Shown: positions 18,069 to 27,126 of the stretch, piece after piece | How the letters are laid out: every line of letters starts with the position of its first letter | Position numbering within the stretch: position 1 is the first letter of the stretch | Position numbers and translations under genes: made by a program | The notes under the pieces: model-generated | Seen by the model: the letters and a program-made list of their open reading frames with translations, nothing else | Databases searched by the model: none | Told to the model about the DNA's origin: nothing | Assembly (NCBI GenBank): GCA_028284345.1 | Contig: JANQRY010000006.1 | Coordinates: 496,001 to 560,000 of the forward strand | Direction of reading: 5' to 3' | Source: Hyphococcus sp. | GTDB lineage: Bacteria; Pseudomonadota; Alphaproteobacteria; Caulobacterales; Parvularculaceae | Length of the DNA: 64,000 nucleotides

Positions 18069-18529
18069 GACGACCCCTCCACGCACGCATCTCGTGATTC
18101 CTGTTATGGTTAATAACACGAAGCGGCGGGCTTTGTCGCGTCGTTGCGGACCTTCGGCGGGCATTCACCTGCGATATCCGAAACTGGCGTTAACCTATTA
18201 ATAAGCCGATATATTTCTCATTTTCGATGGTGGCGCGTCGCGAACAGCGCGACGGGCGGCCGACGCTTCGAAGGCTACCCCAGCCTTCCTCATGAACGAA
18301 ACGTCTTCAAGATCGACGATGTCCGCGGAAGGGTCGCCGCCCGCGGCGACGCAATCCCTTGCGGTGCATCCGGCGATAATGTTGAACCGCATTTCTAAAA
18401 AGAAATATTCCTTTCTCTAAAATAAACGCGCAACGACGCATTAAAATTTTAACCACGATCCATAACATCCCCTTAACGCTGAGTCTGTTACGTCGCCCTC
18501 TAATCGTCGTTTTGCGAGCAGAGGGCGAA
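18069..18529. other. Divergent intergenic region, AT-rich, no gene called
   Basis: About 460 bases separate the LysM gene from the Tad operon. The part nearest the Tad genes (about 18390-18500) is markedly AT-rich and rich in TTAA words, as expected for promoters. I find no TTAA-N7-TTAA pair there. A 64-codon minus-strand frame at 18198-18392 lacks a ribosome binding site and protein-like composition, so I leave it out. Confidence 0.5.
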
Positions 18530-20596
18530 ATGCGCATATACTCAGGTGGTTTTTTCCGTTCCGGAAACCGTGTACGGAATAAGCGGTCGCTTGGCGACTT
18601 CCGTCGCGACCGGCGCGGCAATATCGGTATGATTTTCGTGCTGATGTCCGGGGCGCTGTTTCTGTTTGTCGGCGGCGCGGTCGACTATTCTCGGTGGAAC
18701 GCGGTGCGCGCGGACATGATCGAATCGATGGACGCCGCGTCGCTTGCGGTGGCGCAGCTTCGAACCGACGACGAAACCCTGACGGCGACCGAACTCGAAG
18801 CCTTCGGCGACCAGTTTTTCCTTGAAAATTTCAACTATGAAAGCAACTTGCTGCCCGGCTGGGACGTGACGTTCAACGTTCAGTCAAGCGGTAACATCCG
18901 CACCTGCATGACCGGCGAGATCAGGACCTATCTGCTCCGCATCGCGCATATCAGCGAACTCGACATGGACAAGTGCGTGGAAATCACGCCTGAAGGCGCC
19001 GGGCGCATCGAACTGGCGCTGGTGCTCGACGTGACGGGGTCCATGGACTGGAACGACGGCAGCGGCACGCATAAAATGACGGCGTTGAAAGACGCCGTCG
19101 ATGAGCTGCTCGACGTCCTTTACGACGAGGGCGAGACGACCAGCGACAATGTGCGTCTCGGCGTCGTGCCCTTTAACCAGCATGTGAACGCCGGCGGCGC
19201 GTCAAGCTGGGACGACGCAAACTGGGGCGACCAGAACGCGGCGAGCTTCTATCACGGCTGGCGGTTTTTCCACGTCGACGAAACAGGTACGGTGCAGGCC
19301 GGCACCAAGGTCAATCATTACAGGCTTTACGACTCCGATCCGGACCGCTCCTGGGAGGGATGCGTCGAAGCGCGACCCTACCCGCTTGACGAAATGGATA
19401 CGGTTCCCGGCGAGGCGATTTCATCGTCCGACATTACAACGGAAATGGCAACGCCGTCTTATTCTGACGAACCCGACGACGATGTGCGCGACGCCTTCTC
19501 CAACATGCCGTCATTGCCAAACGGACTTTCCGTAAACGTGCTCGCAAGCGCCGACAATTCGCGATTTGTGCCGGTGTTCCTGCCGGATGAACCCGATTGC
19601 GGTTATTCCTATGACTGTAATTACAGCGTTTCCGGTACAACGGATGGCATTGCATGGGACGGTCGATGGCTCGACGATCCGGACAATGACAATATCTCGC
19701 CATATGACGAGGAAGACAATTACTACAATCGGCAATATATATACGATTATCGGTACACCCGATACTATATCGGCACGCCGTTTGATAAATACGTACCGAT
19801 CTTCACGCATTTCCGTCATGTACGCAAAGGCGATGAAACCGATCCGGATTTCCTCGATTGGATGGAACGAAATCAGGCGTTCAGCTATTATCGTCATGAA
19901 TATATCGCGCGAACCGGATATCCGGGTTGGTGGAATCCGACGACGCAACAATATGATCATAAATACGATCAGCCCAAGGGATCGAGCTCGGACGGGCCGA
20001 ACCCCGATGACTGTCCGCCGGCGATTACGCCCCTGACCAACGACCGCACCATCATTGAAGCGGCAAAAACTGCACTGTCGCCGGACGGCGGCACGAATAT
20101 TCCCAACGGCGCCGTTTGGGGCTGGCGCGTCGTATCCCCGGAGGCGCCTTTTACCGAAGCCATCGGCCCGGGCGAGATCGGCGTTGACAATACGACGGAA
20201 GGCGACTGGCAGAAAGCGGTCCTGATCATGACTGACGGGTTCAACGACTTCTCCGATCGCGACACGCATTGGGGCTCGTCCCCGTCGGCCTACGGATACG
20301 AAATCGAAGAGCGCATGGGCGACGGCATCGATCAGGCCGACGACGGCACCAACGACATGGAAGGCGAAGCCGACAACAAGCTGCTGCGCATTTGCCGCCG
20401 CATCAAGCAGGATGACATTCTCGTTTACACGATCGTTTTCGACGTGGACGTCGGCAGCAACATCGAAAACATCATGAAATCCTGCGCGTCCGAACCGACA
20501 AGCCCGTTCTTTTACAACGCCGCCAACGGCGCGGACTTGGAAGAAGCGTTCGGTTTGATCGCCTCGGACCTCGTCAAGCTTCACGTCAGCGAATAG
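18530..20596 (+). CDS. TadG-like pilus assembly protein with VWA domain
   Basis: I start at the ATG at 18530, after GAGGGCG, rather than the in-frame TTG at 18512. An N-terminal Tad segment (residues 30-57, RRGNIGMIFVLMSGALFLFVGG) anchors the protein. A von Willebrand A domain follows with a metal site LVLDVTGSMDWND. Residues about 370-490 hold an unusual Tyr/Asp/Asn-rich insertion coded by AT-richer DNA. The end of the VWA domain follows (VLIMTDGFNDF, YTIVFDVDVG). TadG proteins help assemble Flp/Tad pili at the envelope. Two TadE-like genes follow directly, but no tadA, tadB or cpaB gene is here. Confidence 0.88.
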   Translation: MRIYSGGFFRSGNRVRNKRSLGDFRRDRRGNIGMIFVLMSGALFLFVGGAVDYSRWNAVRADMIESMDAASLAVAQLRTDDETLTATELEAFGDQFFLENFNYESNLLPGWDVTFNVQSSGNIRTCMTGEIRTYLLRIAHISELDMDKCVEITPEGAGRIELALVLDVTGSMDWNDGSGTHKMTALKDAVDELLDVLYDEGETTSDNVRLGVVPFNQHVNAGGASSWDDANWGDQNAASFYHGWRFFHVDETGTVQAGTKVNHYRLYDSDPDRSWEGCVEARPYPLDEMDTVPGEAISSSDITTEMATPSYSDEPDDDVRDAFSNMPSLPNGLSVNVLASADNSRFVPVFLPDEPDCGYSYDCNYSVSGTTDGIAWDGRWLDDPDNDNISPYDEEDNYYNRQYIYDYRYTRYYIGTPFDKYVPIFTHFRHVRKGDETDPDFLDWMERNQAFSYYRHEYIARTGYPGWWNPTTQQYDHKYDQPKGSSSDGPNPDDCPPAITPLTNDRTIIEAAKTALSPDGGTNIPNGAVWGWRVVSPEAPFTEAIGPGEIGVDNTTEGDWQKAVLIMTDGFNDFSDRDTHWGSSPSAYGYEIEERMGDGIDQADDGTNDMEGEADNKLLRICRRIKQDDILVYTIVFDVDVGSNIENIMKSCASEPTSPFFYNAANGADLEEAFGLIASDLVKLHVSE

Positions 20597-20607
20597 GGGC
20601 GCTGTTG

Positions 20608-21207
20608 ATGTCAACGAGACGCAAAAAATATGGCGTGACGGGCGCGCGCAAGCGCTCGCTGACGATACACCTGTTTGCGAACAAGGACGGCACGGCCGCC
20701 GTTGAGTTCGCGATTGTCGCGCCGGTCTTCATGGCGCTGATGCTGTCGCTTTTTGAAGTCGGCTGGTTCTTTTATGCGAACTCGATTGTCGATGCCTCCG
20801 TCGCCGACGCGGCGCGTCTGATCGAAACCGGCCAGATCCAGAAATCGACCGGCACTGACGCGCAGAAGCAACAGGCGATGTTCGACGCCGTCTGCAATGT
20901 GTTGCAGGAGTTCGGCGACTGTTCCGAGCGGCTCACGGTGGAAGTGCAAACCTATGCGGACTTCGCGTCGCTCGCCGCCGCCAGCGACCCGGCCACCTGC
21001 GCCGACGCGCCGCAATCGGAGCGCGACGCCATTCCCTTTTCGCCGGGAACGGAACTTTCAATTGTTCGCGTGCGCATCTGCTTTCTCTATACGACGGTTA
21101 ATCCCGCCATCGGCGTCAACGTATCGGAAGCTGGATCGAACAAGCGCCGGCTGATTTCGTCGGCGATCTTCAGAAGCGAACCCTATCTTTCCAACGGGAC
21201 CGGTTAA
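20608..21207 (+). CDS. TadE-like pilus assembly protein
   Basis: The ATG at 20608 lies 12 bases after the TadG stop. A TadE signature segment follows a basic N-terminus: NKDGTAAVEFAIVAPVFMALMLSLFEVGWFFY, including the conserved Glu before the hydrophobic pseudopilin-like helix. The periplasmic C-terminal half contains four Cys residues. TadE proteins are pseudopilins of the Flp pilus system, processed by the prepilin peptidase in known examples. The stop shares a base with the next start (TAATG). Confidence 0.88.
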   Translation: MSTRRKKYGVTGARKRSLTIHLFANKDGTAAVEFAIVAPVFMALMLSLFEVGWFFYANSIVDASVADAARLIETGQIQKSTGTDAQKQQAMFDAVCNVLQEFGDCSERLTVEVQTYADFASLAAASDPATCADAPQSERDAIPFSPGTELSIVRVRICFLYTTVNPAIGVNVSEAGSNKRRLISSAIFRSEPYLSNGTG

Positions 21208-21839
21208 TGCGCAGGAAAATGACTATGAGGCGACGTCTCTTTTCAACGGCCATTCAGCGCGCGCTCTCCGATCGCAGCGGCATGGCGGCGACGGAATTCG
21301 CGTTGCTTTTGCCGGTCATGGTCGTGCTTTTCTTCGGCATTCTTGAGCTGTCCGAAGGCATGACCGCCAATCGCCGCGTCGCGGTCGCGGTCAACTCGGC
21401 CGCCGACCTCGCCGCCCAGTCGCAGCAATTGTCGCCAACCCAGGTCGACGGACTGATGGAGAGCGTGCTCGCGATTCTGGAGCCGGCGTCGGTCAACGAC
21501 GTCGACATCAACCTTGTTAGCATCATCCTTGATTCAGAGGGAGACCCGATCGTCCACTGGTCCCTGCACTGGAACAACGACGTTCAACCGACGGCGCCGT
21601 ACACAGCCGGCGAAGATTACGACAAACTGACGGCGGAATTCACGACCAGCCCGAATGGATTAGCGCGGCTGCAAAATCGTTCGATGATCATCGTCGAAAT
21701 GACCTACCCGTATGAACCGCAATTCGCCAAATATTTCGTCAGCGACCCGATCCCGTTCAATCGGTCGGCAAAGCGCGCCCCGCGGCTCGTCACCCGCGTT
21801 CAGCTTTGTGACGACAGCGGCAACAACTGCACGACGTAA
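21207..21839 (+). CDS. TadE-like pilus assembly protein, second copy
   Basis: The start at 21207 overlaps the preceding stop (TAATG); an in-frame ATG six codons further on is the alternative. The TadE helix reads DRSGMAATEFALLLPVMVVLFFGILELSEG, again with the conserved Glu of the pseudopilin motif. The rest is a periplasmic domain of about 150 residues with two C-terminal Cys residues. Together with the two genes upstream it forms a three-gene unit of minor pilins or pseudopilins. No obvious terminator follows; the next gene is convergent. Confidence 0.87.
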   Translation: MRRKMTMRRRLFSTAIQRALSDRSGMAATEFALLLPVMVVLFFGILELSEGMTANRRVAVAVNSAADLAAQSQQLSPTQVDGLMESVLAILEPASVNDVDINLVSIILDSEGDPIVHWSLHWNNDVQPTAPYTAGEDYDKLTAEFTTSPNGLARLQNRSMIIVEMTYPYEPQFAKYFVSDPIPFNRSAKRAPRLVTRVQLCDDSGNNCTT

Positions 21840-21848
21840 CGCTACCCT

Positions 21849-23516
21849 TTAACGGGTCAGCGGCTTGTACTTGATGCGTTTGGGCACGTCCGCGTCCGGG
21901 CCGAGCCGGCGCTTCTTGTCTTCCATATAGTCTTCGAAGTTGCCTTCGAACCATTCCACATGGCTGTCGCCTTCGAAAGCGAGAATGTGGGTCGCGATGC
22001 GGTCGAGAAACCAGCGGTCGTGGGAGATGATGACGGCGCAGCCGGCGAAATCTTCAAGCGCCCGCTCAAGTTCGCGCAGGGTGTCCACATCAAGGTCGTT
22101 GGTCGGCTCGTCAAGGAGAAGCAGATTCGCCCCCTCCTTCAGCATCTTGGCGAGTTGAACGCGATTGCGCTCGCCGCCCGACAGCGACCCCACCTTCTTC
22201 TGCTGGTCGCCGCCCTTGAAGTTAAACCAGCCCACATAGGCGCGCGACGGTACTTCGCGCTTGCCCAGTTCAATGACGTCATTGCCGCCGGAGATTTCTT
22301 CCCAGACATTCTTGTCTGAATCGAGATTTTCCCGGGTCTGATCCACATAGCCCATCTTGACGGTTTCGCCGACGCGCAACGATCCGCTGTCCGGCTCTTC
22401 CTGCTCGGTCAGCATCCGGAACAGGGTCGTCTTGCCAGCGCCGTTGGGACCGATCACGCCGACAATGCCGCCGGGCGGAAGATTGAAGGTCAGGTCTTCA
22501 AAGAGAAGTTTGTCGCCAAAGGCTTTGGTCAACCCGTCCGCCTCAATGACAACGCCGCCAAGACGCGGACCCGGCGGTATCTGGATCTGCGCCGTATTGA
22601 TGTCTTCCTTGGACGCCTTGTTGAGCAGTTCGTCATAGGCGTTGATGCGCGCCTTCGACTTCGCCTGGCGCGCCTTCGGGCTGGCGCGGATCCAGTCGAC
22701 CTCGCGGTCGAGGGTTTTCTTGCGGTTCGCTTCTTCGCGCTGTTCCTGTTCAAGGCGCTTGCGCTTCTGATCGACCCAGGACGAATAGTTGCCCTCATAG
22801 GGAATGCCGCGGCCGCGATCGAGTTCGAGAATCCAGCCCGTCACATTGTCGAGGAAGTAGCGGTCGTGGGTGACCAGCACGACGGCGCCCGGATAGTCCT
22901 GCAAATGATGCTCAAGCCACGCCACCGACTCCGCGTCGAGATGGTTCGTCGGCTCGTCCAGCAGCAACAGATCCGGCTTCGCCAGCAAAAGGCGCGCAAG
23001 CGCCACGCGCCGCTTCTCCCCGCCGGACAATTTGTCCACGGACCAGTCCCCGGGCGGACAGCGCAGCGCGCTCATGGCCATTTCGATTTTGGAATCGATG
23101 TCCCACCCGTCGGCGGCGTCGATCTCCTCCTGGAGCGTCGACATCTTCTCCATCAATTCGTCGGTGTAATTTTCGCCAAGCTCGGCCGACACGGCGTTAA
23201 AAGCGTCGATCTTCTCTTTGACCTCGCCGACGCCCTCCATGACGTTTTCAAAGACCGTTTTCGCCTCATCGAGCTCCGGTTCCTGGGGCAGATAGCCCAC
23301 TTTCGCGCCGTCGGCCGCATAGGCCTCGCCGCCGAACTCCGCATCGACGCCCGCCATAATTTTCAGCAAGGTCGACTTGCCCGCCCCATTGACGCCCACG
23401 ACCCCGATCTTGGCGTCCGGAAAAAACTGTAAGTGTATGTCTTCCAGTATTTTTTTGCCGCCCGTGAACTGCTTGGTCAGGCCGGACATGAAGTAGATAT
23501 ATTGGTATTTCGCCAT
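21849..23516 (-). CDS. ettA: Energy-dependent translational throttle protein EttA (ABC-F)
   Basis: The start at 23516 (MAKYQYIYFM) matches the family; the upstream extension to 23570 does not. The 555 residues hold two ABC domains: GVNGAGKST, LSGGEKRRVALARLL and LLLLDEPTNHLD, then GPNGAGKTT, LSGGERNRVQLAKML and LLLLDEPTNDLD. The arm and linker regions between them (DREVDWIRASPKARQAKSKAR) are those of EttA. There are no membrane segments. EttA binds the ribosomal E site and links translation to the ATP/ADP ratio. It is a single-gene unit here, with a weak ribosome binding site. Confidence 0.95.
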   Translation of the reverse strand: MAKYQYIYFMSGLTKQFTGGKKILEDIHLQFFPDAKIGVVGVNGAGKSTLLKIMAGVDAEFGGEAYAADGAKVGYLPQEPELDEAKTVFENVMEGVGEVKEKIDAFNAVSAELGENYTDELMEKMSTLQEEIDAADGWDIDSKIEMAMSALRCPPGDWSVDKLSGGEKRRVALARLLLAKPDLLLLDEPTNHLDAESVAWLEHHLQDYPGAVVLVTHDRYFLDNVTGWILELDRGRGIPYEGNYSSWVDQKRKRLEQEQREEANRKKTLDREVDWIRASPKARQAKSKARINAYDELLNKASKEDINTAQIQIPPGPRLGGVVIEADGLTKAFGDKLLFEDLTFNLPPGGIVGVIGPNGAGKTTLFRMLTEQEEPDSGSLRVGETVKMGYVDQTRENLDSDKNVWEEISGGNDVIELGKREVPSRAYVGWFNFKGGDQQKKVGSLSGGERNRVQLAKMLKEGANLLLLDEPTNDLDVDTLRELERALEDFAGCAVIISHDRWFLDRIATHILAFEGDSHVEWFEGNFEDYMEDKKRRLGPDADVPKRIKYKPLTR

Positions 23517-23720
23517 GGCGATAGGAGCTCGAATTTGCGTTGAAACGGCGTTGCGGGGTTGATTTTTCAATCTTGCGGGGGCGCGGCCGCCGGGAAACAG
23601 CGGCGGGTCTTATCCTGCTCCGGCCGCCATTTCAACGCGCAAGGGCGTTTTCCAATGGCGGGTTTATCCCTATATTACGGGATCGAGTGGGATAACGGGG
23701 GCAGAGGGGTAACAAACGGC

Positions 23721-24245
23721 ATGTCAGGTTATGTAGCGAAAACGCTGGCGTTGGAGGAAGAGATTATCCACCGCGCCAATTTCAACTGGACGTACTCGTT
23801 CTTCCCCGTGATGTGGTTCGCGCTGGGCGCGGCGACGCTGGTCCTCTTCGGCTATATCCAGTTCGTTGAGAACATTCCCTTTTCGGAATTGCAGGTTGGC
23901 TGGTGGTCGGCCGGCGTGGCGGCGTTCTCGGGCTCGATCATCCTGATCAACCATCTCATCATTCTCGTCACCACCGAGATCGTCGTGACCACGTTTCGCT
24001 TCGTCTACAAGACGGGACTCATTTCCAGAAACACGCAGGAAGTGAGCCTCAACAAGATCGAGGAAATCACCCTGCACCAGACCGTGTTCGGTCGATTTCT
24101 GGGGTTTGGCAAACTGGTTCTGCGCGGCACCGGCGTCGGGGTCATCACCCTCCCCGATCTCGACAACCCGATCAATTTGCGCCGGATTATTGAAAACGCA
24201 AAGTCATCGCTGCGAACAACGCGCCGAAACGAAGACGACGAATAA
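23721..24245 (+). CDS. PH-domain (bPH2) membrane protein
   Basis: The start at 23721 follows GAGGGG at a slightly long spacing; the longer frame from 23559 overlaps the ettA promoter region. The 174 residues contain two transmembrane helices (about 24-45 and 57-80). A bacterial PH2 domain follows (TTFRFVYKTGLISRNTQEVSLNKIEEITLHQTVFGRFLGFG). A basic/acidic tail ends the protein. Such proteins are common and poorly characterised. It is divergent from ettA and convergent with the hydrolase gene. Confidence 0.85.
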   Translation: MSGYVAKTLALEEEIIHRANFNWTYSFFPVMWFALGAATLVLFGYIQFVENIPFSELQVGWWSAGVAAFSGSIILINHLIILVTTEIVVTTFRFVYKTGLISRNTQEVSLNKIEEITLHQTVFGRFLGFGKLVLRGTGVGVITLPDLDNPINLRRIIENAKSSLRTTRRNEDDE

Positions 24246-24250
24246 GCGCT

Positions 24251-25033
24251 CTACGGCGCGCCGAACAACATGCCCTTAAAGCCGCCGCGATCGAACGGCG
24301 ACCACTCCCCTTCCGGCTGCGCCAGCCGGTCGGCGATGGCGTACATGGCCAGCGGATTGACGCCAATGCCGAAATGGCTCGCCGGGATTTCGATATTTTC
24401 CGTATAGGGATTTTCCGGATGCGGGTCCTGAACGGAGCCCTGCCAGGAGACAATGCCGTCGGTCTTTGAATAGATCGACGTGGTCGGGACGAGCGGCGGC
24501 ACGTTCAGATTCTCGATCCTGGCGAGTTCTTCGGCCTCCGGCGCGCCATTCACGCGGTCATAGACATGGGTGGCGTTGGAATGATCCCGCGGCGAGCGGA
24601 TCGGGCTGCCGAGAGAAATGACGGAGCGCACTTTCTCCGGCCGCACTTTGGCGATTTCGCGCGCAAACACGCCCCCAAGGCTCCAGCCGATCAGCGAGAC
24701 CTTGTCGTCGAACTCGTGATGAACGCGATCGAGCAGGTTCAGCAATTCCTGTTCGCGGTCATTGTTAAAATGCATGTTGCGGCCCATGCCCCATGCATGC
24801 GCGGCGTAGCCGAGATCTTTCAACAAGCCGCGCAGGGGCCGCGTCGAACCGTCGCTCGCAAGAAAGCCGGGAAGAACGATGACCGGGTGTCCGTCACCCG
24901 CCGGCAGGCGCCGCATGAAAGGACGCAACGTTACGAACCAGCCGAGTTCAAAAACCGCGCGGCCTTCCGCAAGCGTCCAGAACAGATTAGGCGGGCGCGG
25001 TTCATTGTCGTCAGCATAAGGGCTCGCCGCCAT
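24251..25033 (-). CDS. Alpha/beta hydrolase, triacylglycerol lipase-like
   Basis: I choose the start at 25033 (MAASPYADD) because AAGGA lies seven bases upstream. In-frame ATGs at 25057 and 25069 are alternatives, and the frame runs on into the upstream gene. The protein has a PVIVLPGFLASDGSTRPL oxyanion region, a nucleophile elbow GWSLGG (GxSxG), Asp in SKTDGIVSW and His in SHFGIG, a complete catalytic triad. It lies behind the wax ester synthase gene on the same strand, so turnover of neutral lipids or esters is a reasonable role, though the substrate is not proven. Confidence 0.85.
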   Translation of the reverse strand: MAASPYADDNEPRPPNLFWTLAEGRAVFELGWFVTLRPFMRRLPAGDGHPVIVLPGFLASDGSTRPLRGLLKDLGYAAHAWGMGRNMHFNNDREQELLNLLDRVHHEFDDKVSLIGWSLGGVFAREIAKVRPEKVRSVISLGSPIRSPRDHSNATHVYDRVNGAPEAEELARIENLNVPPLVPTTSIYSKTDGIVSWQGSVQDPHPENPYTENIEIPASHFGIGVNPLAMYAIADRLAQPEGEWSPFDRGGFKGMLFGAP

Positions 25034-25118
25034 CGATTGATCCTTTACTGAATACATGGGTTCAAACATGAGGCGCGTTGGCGCGACTGACAAGACTTGC
25101 GCTGCGCGAGGCCCGTCA

Positions 25119-26555
25119 CTACGCGGCCTCGCCGGCGACATCCTTGATGGCGGCCAAATGTTCGTCGAAGGACTCTTTGAGACAAGCCGCGTAAAATTCC
25201 GGGTCCGGCAGCGCTTCCCGGTCGGCGGTCGCCGTCACCGTGATGTCGTCGCAATAGCTGTGCACCACATGCCCGAGCCCCATGCCGTCGATCAGGCACA
25301 CCATGCCGTAAATCGAAACCATTTGCGCGCCCGCGGAATAAATCGGCACAGGCGGGCCCGGCACGTTCGTCACGATGGTGTTAAAGAACGGCTTCATGCG
25401 ATTGGCGAGACCGAATTGCGAAAACAGCCGCGCGCCAAGACCGAGATAGAGCGCCGGATTGGTCTTGCTGATTTCGGTCATCTTTCGCGCGCCGACGGCG
25501 TTCGTCACCGACTTCGATTTTTTCGTTTCCGCCTGCACGAACTGCATGCGTTCAATGACGTCGTCGAGATGCGTGCCGAGCGGCGCGCGCATGGCCGCCA
25601 CCTGGTTGCCCATGGTGTTGCGTTCCTTGTCGTCGCGCACCGAGATCGGCGCAAACGCCGCCATTGTCTCTTCGGGCAATTCTTCCTTGGCGAGCAGATA
25701 TTTGCGCATGGCGCCGCCGACGACCGACAGCATGACGTCGTTCACCGTGGCGCCGTCGGCGAGCTTGCGCATCGTCTTGACGTCGGAGAGCTTGAAGGAT
25801 TGCCCGTCCACGACCCGATGGGGCGAAACGGCGTCGTTAAAACGCGTGCGCGGCGTCGACATGAGGTCCTTGACGCTATAATCGCCCTTTGCCGTGCCGA
25901 CCGCGACTTTCGCGAGGCCCGGCGCCGTTTGCGCGAAAGCGCGAACCTGACGCAGCGGAATGGTGAAACTGCGCGCATAGCCCTTTGCGAAAAGACCGAC
26001 CTGATTGGGAACCCGGTCGGGCCGCCAGCGCGGTTTGCGCTTTGGGGCTTCCGGTTCCGGCGACAGCGTATGCAGGGCGTGCATAAGATCGACGCCCGAG
26101 GCGCCGTCAATCGCCGAATGATGCACTTTCGTCATCATGGCGTAGGAGCCTTTCGGCGCGCCGGGCACATTGTCGAGCCCTTCAACCACCACGATCTCCC
26201 AGGGCGGGCGCGACAGATCGAGGGGCCGCGAAAAATTCCGCGCAGCAAGAATATTGAGCTGGCGCCAGTCGCCGGGCTTCGGCAGGGCCGCATGGCGCAC
26301 GTGATACTCGATGTCGAAGTCGGGATCCTCGATCCAGTAGGGGTAATCGATCCCGAACGGAACGCGCACCATGCGCTGACGCATGGACGGGGCCAGGTGA
26401 ATGCGGCTCTCGATAAAGCGCAGAATGTCCTTGAACCGAACAAACCCGCCGGGCGCCGTGGAAGGGTCGTAAATGATGGTCGAGGCGATATGCAGGGGCG
26501 CGTTGGGCCGCTCAAAAGCCACAAAAGCGGCGTCGAGGCCTTGCATCTGTTTCAT
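25119..26555 (-). CDS. Wax ester synthase/diacylglycerol acyltransferase (WS/DGAT)
   Basis: The 478-residue product has the catalytic HHxxxDG motif KVHHSAIDG with His145, His146 and Asp150. The second-domain motif is NTIVTNVPGPP, and a segment LKTM-like (KTMRKLADGATVNDVMLSVVGG) follows the usual WS/DGAT order. These enzymes esterify fatty alcohols or diacylglycerol with acyl-CoA to make storage wax or triacylglycerol, at the membrane surface. The lipase-like gene follows on the same strand. A PHA synthase elsewhere in the window means the cell may hold two kinds of carbon store. Confidence 0.93.
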   Translation of the reverse strand: MKQMQGLDAAFVAFERPNAPLHIASTIIYDPSTAPGGFVRFKDILRFIESRIHLAPSMRQRMVRVPFGIDYPYWIEDPDFDIEYHVRHAALPKPGDWRQLNILAARNFSRPLDLSRPPWEIVVVEGLDNVPGAPKGSYAMMTKVHHSAIDGASGVDLMHALHTLSPEPEAPKRKPRWRPDRVPNQVGLFAKGYARSFTIPLRQVRAFAQTAPGLAKVAVGTAKGDYSVKDLMSTPRTRFNDAVSPHRVVDGQSFKLSDVKTMRKLADGATVNDVMLSVVGGAMRKYLLAKEELPEETMAAFAPISVRDDKERNTMGNQVAAMRAPLGTHLDDVIERMQFVQAETKKSKSVTNAVGARKMTEISKTNPALYLGLGARLFSQFGLANRMKPFFNTIVTNVPGPPVPIYSAGAQMVSIYGMVCLIDGMGLGHVVHSYCDDITVTATADREALPDPEFYAACLKESFDEHLAAIKDVAGEAA

Positions 26556-26661
26556 CGGTTCCCTCCTAGGGCGCGCCGCAGCGCTCCTTCGTATTTTCGT
26601 TGATTTTCCAAAGGATAGGCCCGGAAATTAGAAGCGTCCACCTAACGGCGCGGCCCCGGCG

Positions 26662-27126
26662 TTAACCAGAAAAAGCCTCGGAAAGTATGGTTTCGAGGCC
26701 ATTTTTGTCGGCTTCGGTAAACATCGCCTTGCGGTCGCTGTCGACGTCGAAAACCGCGATCAGCCGCCCGGCGCCGTCGCGCACGGGAACGACAATTTCC
26801 GACGCCGACCGGGCGTCGCAGGCGATGTGGCCGGGAAACGCGTGAACGTCGTCGACGATCTGCGTTTCTCCGCTTGCCGCCGCCGTTCCGCATACGCCCT
26901 TTCCGAAGGGAATGCGCAGGCAGCCCAGCGTTCCCTGATAGGGCCCGATGACCAGTTCATCCGGTTTTTCCGGATCGACAAGGTAAAACCCCGTCCAAAA
27001 ATAGTGGTCGAAAGCATGGTGCAGCATGTTCGAAACCGTCGCCATGCGCGCAGTGATGTTGGGCTCTCCTTCAAGAACCGCCGCGATTTCCTTCGCAACG
27101 GCAGCGTATTGGTCAGCCTTGTCCAC
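26662..27126 (-). CDS. msrC: Free methionine-(R)-sulfoxide reductase (GAF domain)
   Basis: The 154-residue single GAF domain has the three Cys residues of fRMsr at positions 69 (LGCLRIPFGKG), 79 (VCGTAA) and 103 (HIACDA), with the conserved GPYQG and ASEIVVPV segments. The enzyme reduces free methionine-R-sulfoxide through a thioredoxin-linked disulphide relay in the cytoplasm. It starts at the end of the MscS gene upstream (one base apart), so the two may be co-transcribed. Assignment is firm from the Cys pattern and length. Confidence 0.93.
   Translation of the reverse strand: MDKADQYAAVAKEIAAVLEGEPNITARMATVSNMLHHAFDHYFWTGFYLVDPEKPDELVIGPYQGTLGCLRIPFGKGVCGTAAASGETQIVDDVHAFPGHIACDARSASEIVVPVRDGAGRLIAVFDVDSDRKAMFTEADKNGLETILSEAFSG

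Noticed and set aside
18198-18392. 64-codon minus-strand frame between the LysM and Tad genes
   Set aside because: It has no ribosome binding site and no protein-like pattern.
25056-26603. Long plus-strand open frame of 515 codons
   Set aside because: It is the antisense shadow of the WS/DGAT gene and contains none of the marks of a real protein; the minus-strand frame has clear catalytic motifs.
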